NCBI GenBank assembly: GCA_905372135.1
Contig: CAJPNS010000038.1
Location: 1-15,809 of the forward strand
DNA: 15,809 nt
From: Porphyromonadaceae bacterium
Lineage (GTDB): Bacteria > Bacteroidota > Bacteroidia > Bacteroidales > Paludibacteraceae
Direction: 5' to 3'
A model generated the notes under the pieces. The model saw only the letters and a program-made list of their open reading frames with translations, was not told the origin of the DNA and searched no databases. This document shows, piece by piece, positions 13,949-15,809 of the stretch; the stretch's first letter is position 1, and every line of letters starts with the position of its first letter. The position numbers were made by a program, and so were the translations under genes.

Positions 13949-15058
13949 TTACGTTTGTGAGTGTACCGAGGCGGTATCGGCGATAGTCTCGTTGCCTATC
14001 ACAAAACGTTTGTAATACGATATGGCTATTGTAGTTACGGGCAGAGCGATGATCAACCCCAAGAAGCCAAACAGCACTCCGAATACCGAGAGCGAGAGCA
14101 GTATTATAGCAGGACTAAGCCCCATCTTACTTCCCATTATCTTAGGCACTATCAGTGCTTCGGTAGCTATTTGGATAATGGCAAATACGATGAGTACTCC
14201 TAAGAGCATCAGCCATAGATTGCCACCCGTCTCGATACTGTCGACAACAGCAAAAAATATCACCGGCACGAATCCCAACGTATGCAGATACGGCACTATA
14301 CTGAGTACTCCTATGAGCAATCCCATAGCTATCGCCATCGGCAATCCTATGATAGAGAAGCCTATGCAATACAACGCCCCCTCGATAAGGCAGATAATAA
14401 GCTGCCCCCTAAAATATTGATTCATCGCATTCGAGAGCTCGCCTTGCAGCTCGGAGGCAAAGCGACGATATTTGACGGGGAAAATCTTTATCAGGTTGGC
14501 ATTGAGCTTTTCGTATTCGCTAAGGATAAATATCATATACAGGAATACTATAAATACCGAAAACACTGCAAGTAGCAGTTTCCACACGTTCGAGAGCAGT
14601 CCCCAGAACGGCGGCAAGAGTTTACCCATAACGACGTTGAGCGTATCGAGCGAGATGAGGCGGTCGAAGTCGAAGTTATCGAAATAGGTCGTTATGTTAC
14701 TTATTATGACATTGCTGATAAATGGGTTATCGCCTAAACTCGAAAAGTAGTTGGTAAGTATGGGTACTATCTTGATAAACTCGTAATAGACCACAGGAAG
14801 TATAAGAAAAAACGCTCCTACCAAGACCGCCAATATAAACAGAAGCGACAAAACGATAGACACGATACGGCTTTTTACCCTCATCTTGTACTGTACGAAA
14901 CAGACTAAAGGATAGACAAGATAGGCCAGAAACCAACCTATGACGAAAGGTAGCAATACGCCTGCCAGATTGCGGACGATAAGGAATAGCCCTACTGCAA
15001 TCGCTATCCTTATAACGAGTTTTACTGTGCTGTCGAGTGAGTAGTTACGAGCGTTCAT
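13949..15058 (-). CDS. AI-2E family (PerM/YhhT-type) membrane permease (369 aa)
   Basis: A polytopic inner-membrane protein. Hydrophobic segments are seen near 12-50 (two helices, with VGLFLIVRNLAGVLLPFVIG), 64-90, 150-180 and repeatedly from about 220 to 350. Characteristic sequences are GLPMAIAMGLLIGVLSIVPYL and PKIMGSKMGLSPAIILLS near the end. Members have been linked to AI-2 export or to sodium/proton antiport, so the transported substrate is not claimed. The promoter at 15102-15109 gives a leader of about 37 bases and overlaps the end of the toxin gene. miaA follows. Confidence 0.9.
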   Translation of the reverse strand: MNARNYSLDSTVKLVIRIAIAVGLFLIVRNLAGVLLPFVIGWFLAYLVYPLVCFVQYKMRVKSRIVSIVLSLLFILAVLVGAFFLILPVVYYEFIKIVPILTNYFSSLGDNPFISNVIISNITTYFDNFDFDRLISLDTLNVVMGKLLPPFWGLLSNVWKLLLAVFSVFIVFLYMIFILSEYEKLNANLIKIFPVKYRRFASELQGELSNAMNQYFRGQLIICLIEGALYCIGFSIIGLPMAIAMGLLIGVLSIVPYLHTLGFVPVIFFAVVDSIETGGNLWLMLLGVLIVFAIIQIATEALIVPKIMGSKMGLSPAIILLSLSVFGVLFGFLGLIIALPVTTIAISYYKRFVIGNETIADTASVHSQT

Positions 15059-15098
15059 AGTGTTTTATCGTTTTTTTTGGTTGTTTACGTTTTTATTG

Positions 15099-15389
15099 TT
15101 ACAAAGGTATCTGCCGTGCACTCCTGAAGTGTACGATAGTGATGATACTCTCAAACTCATCGATGCTGTAGTATAGATAGTATCTGCCTCTCATAAAGCT
15201 ACGACGATATAGGTTCAATTTATGGTTGTACTTAGCCAAGAAGTACGGGTTCGCAGCTATCTCTTTCTCCAATTTCAGTACTGCAGTATCTATCTTTTGT
15301 GAATAAAGCGTGGATACATTTCTATCTTTCCAATAACTTAGCGTATCGACATAATCGATTTTTGCTTTATGAGCCCACTTTACTTTCAT
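15099..15389 (-). CDS. RelE/ParE family toxin (96 aa)
   Basis: A type II toxin of the RelE/ParE superfamily, which either cuts mRNA on the ribosome or poisons gyrase; the sequence does not decide which. Typical features are the start MKVKWAHKAKIDYVDTLSYW, the Lys/Arg-rich middle KYNHKLNLYRRSFMRGRYYLYY, and the ending IVHFRSARQIP. The frame overlaps the antitoxin by 23 bases, so the two are translationally coupled. ACGAGGA stands just before the ATG inside the antitoxin frame. Confidence 0.88.
   Translation of the reverse strand: MKVKWAHKAKIDYVDTLSYWKDRNVSTLYSQKIDTAVLKLEKEIAANPYFLAKYNHKLNLYRRSFMRGRYYLYYSIDEFESIITIVHFRSARQIPL
15102..15109 (-). promoter_or_regulatory. -7 element of the AI-2E permease gene
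   Basis: TACCTTTG on the minus strand lies directly against the toxin stop codon (15099-15101), so transcription of the permease-miaA unit can start independently of the toxin-antitoxin operon. Confidence 0.6.
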
Positions 15390-15630
15390 TCCTCGTGATA
15401 TTTAATATTTCGGCTACCTCTCTATGCACATATTCACTATCAACGACCATCCCCTGCCTTATCTGTTCTTTTGAGATAGCGATAGCCGCGAGGTCTTCTT
15501 CGGTAAGTTCGGGGAAGACGTCGTCTACCACTTTGGTGATGGTTGCTCTCGGGCGGAGTCGTTCGAAGATGGGTTCGAAGACAGGTATGTCTTTCCTGTC
15601 GATTGTGATTGTGTACGTTGCTGTTTTCAT
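15367..15630 (-). CDS. Antitoxin partner of the RelE/ParE toxin (87 aa)
   Basis: Small acidic protein upstream of and overlapping the toxin gene, the usual order of type II systems. Its end, with KEQIRQGMVVDSEYVHREVAEIL, resembles the toxin-binding helices of Phd/RelB-like antitoxins; the start MKTATYTITIDRKD is probably a strand-helix dimerisation part. No classical DNA-binding motif is certain. The frame is open to 15690, but the TACCTTTG promoter (15655-15662) lies inside that extension, so the start is MKTATYT at 15630. Such antitoxins commonly repress their own promoter. Confidence 0.75.
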   Translation of the reverse strand: MKTATYTITIDRKDIPVFEPIFERLRPRATITKVVDDVFPELTEEDLAAIAISKEQIRQGMVVDSEYVHREVAEILNITRNESKVGS

Positions 15631-15654
15631 TGCTATGTCATTTTTTATTATCTG

Positions 15655-15662
15655 CAAAGGTA
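15655..15662 (-). promoter_or_regulatory. -7 element of the toxin-antitoxin operon
   Basis: TACCTTTG on the minus strand predicts a leader of about 18 bases for the antitoxin and rules out the longer upstream start. A TTG is at 15687-15685, with a 22-base spacer. Confidence 0.65.
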
Positions 15663-15757
15663 CGTTTTTTATCCGATACGTAGGCAACAATAAAATAGTT
15701 TCGTCCCTGCACGATAGGGTGCATCCCGACGATTACCATATACATTTTGGAGGAATA

Positions 15758-15803
15758 CGATATACCTTTCGGGAGGTTGCTCGATACCTTTCGAAAAATT
15801 GCT
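15758..15803. repeat. Two tandem units, about 22-24 bases
   Basis: Units 15758-15781 and 15782-15803 each begin CGATA, continue with ACCTTTCG and end TTGCT. The first has two extra bases. The array may begin further left (about 15730) and may continue past the window end. The period and the TTCGGGA word recall the arrays at 8199-8286. Confidence 0.5.
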
Positions 15804-15809
15804 CCTTAG

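Overview
The window looks like chromosomal DNA from a member of the Bacteroidota, most likely the order Bacteroidales. The main evidence is the promoters: many genes are preceded by the Bacteroidota -7 element TAnnTTTG, several with a TTG 19-21 bases further upstream, and start codons sit behind A-rich leaders rather than Shine-Dalgarno sequences. The gene content agrees: a viroplasmin-type RNase HI, an MmcQ/YjbR protein, a SpoIID/LytB protein in what is probably a non-sporulating cell, and a signal peptide ending in SQ. No genus is assigned.

Layout. Positions 1-533 hold no convincing gene, only hairpins and short dispersed repeats. On the + strand, ctlX (citrulline/arginine-type hydrolase) and a SpoIID/LytB gene form a pair (632-2890). 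A strong hairpin over the end of the spoIID-like gene doubles as the terminator of the convergent metK. A run of minus-strand genes follows: metK, ruvB, sufS, trxA and fabG (2933-8108). After a repeat-rich spacer come phzF-like, an outer-membrane barrel gene and mmcQ/yjbR (8490-10648). A + strand cytidylate-kinase-like gene with a possible C-terminal ParB-like domain (10944-11762) meets a minus-strand block of ispF, rnhA, miaA, an AI-2E-family permease and a RelE/ParE toxin-antitoxin pair (11789-15630).

Most genes are housekeeping: SAM synthesis, Holliday-junction migration, Fe-S sulfur supply, thiol redox, fatty-acid elongation, isoprenoid synthesis and its use in tRNA modification (ispF and miaA both belong to isoprenoid-linked metabolism), and RNA/DNA hybrid removal.

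The accessory-looking part is 8109-10943. The phzF-like gene has the only strong Shine-Dalgarno sequence in the window and an AGA-rich arginine codon use unlike its neighbour. It is tightly bracketed by two roughly 57-base direct repeats that are copies of the 3' end of the adjacent outer-membrane gene, one of them frameshifted. This resembles a recently inserted single-gene cassette. Tandem repeats with a 22-24 base period occur in three intergenic regions (8199-8286, 10715-10800, 15758-15803), and an identical 27-base promoter-containing segment lies in front of both fabG and mmcQ. No complete new defence or mobile system was recognised; the phzF cassette is the best candidate for something undescribed.
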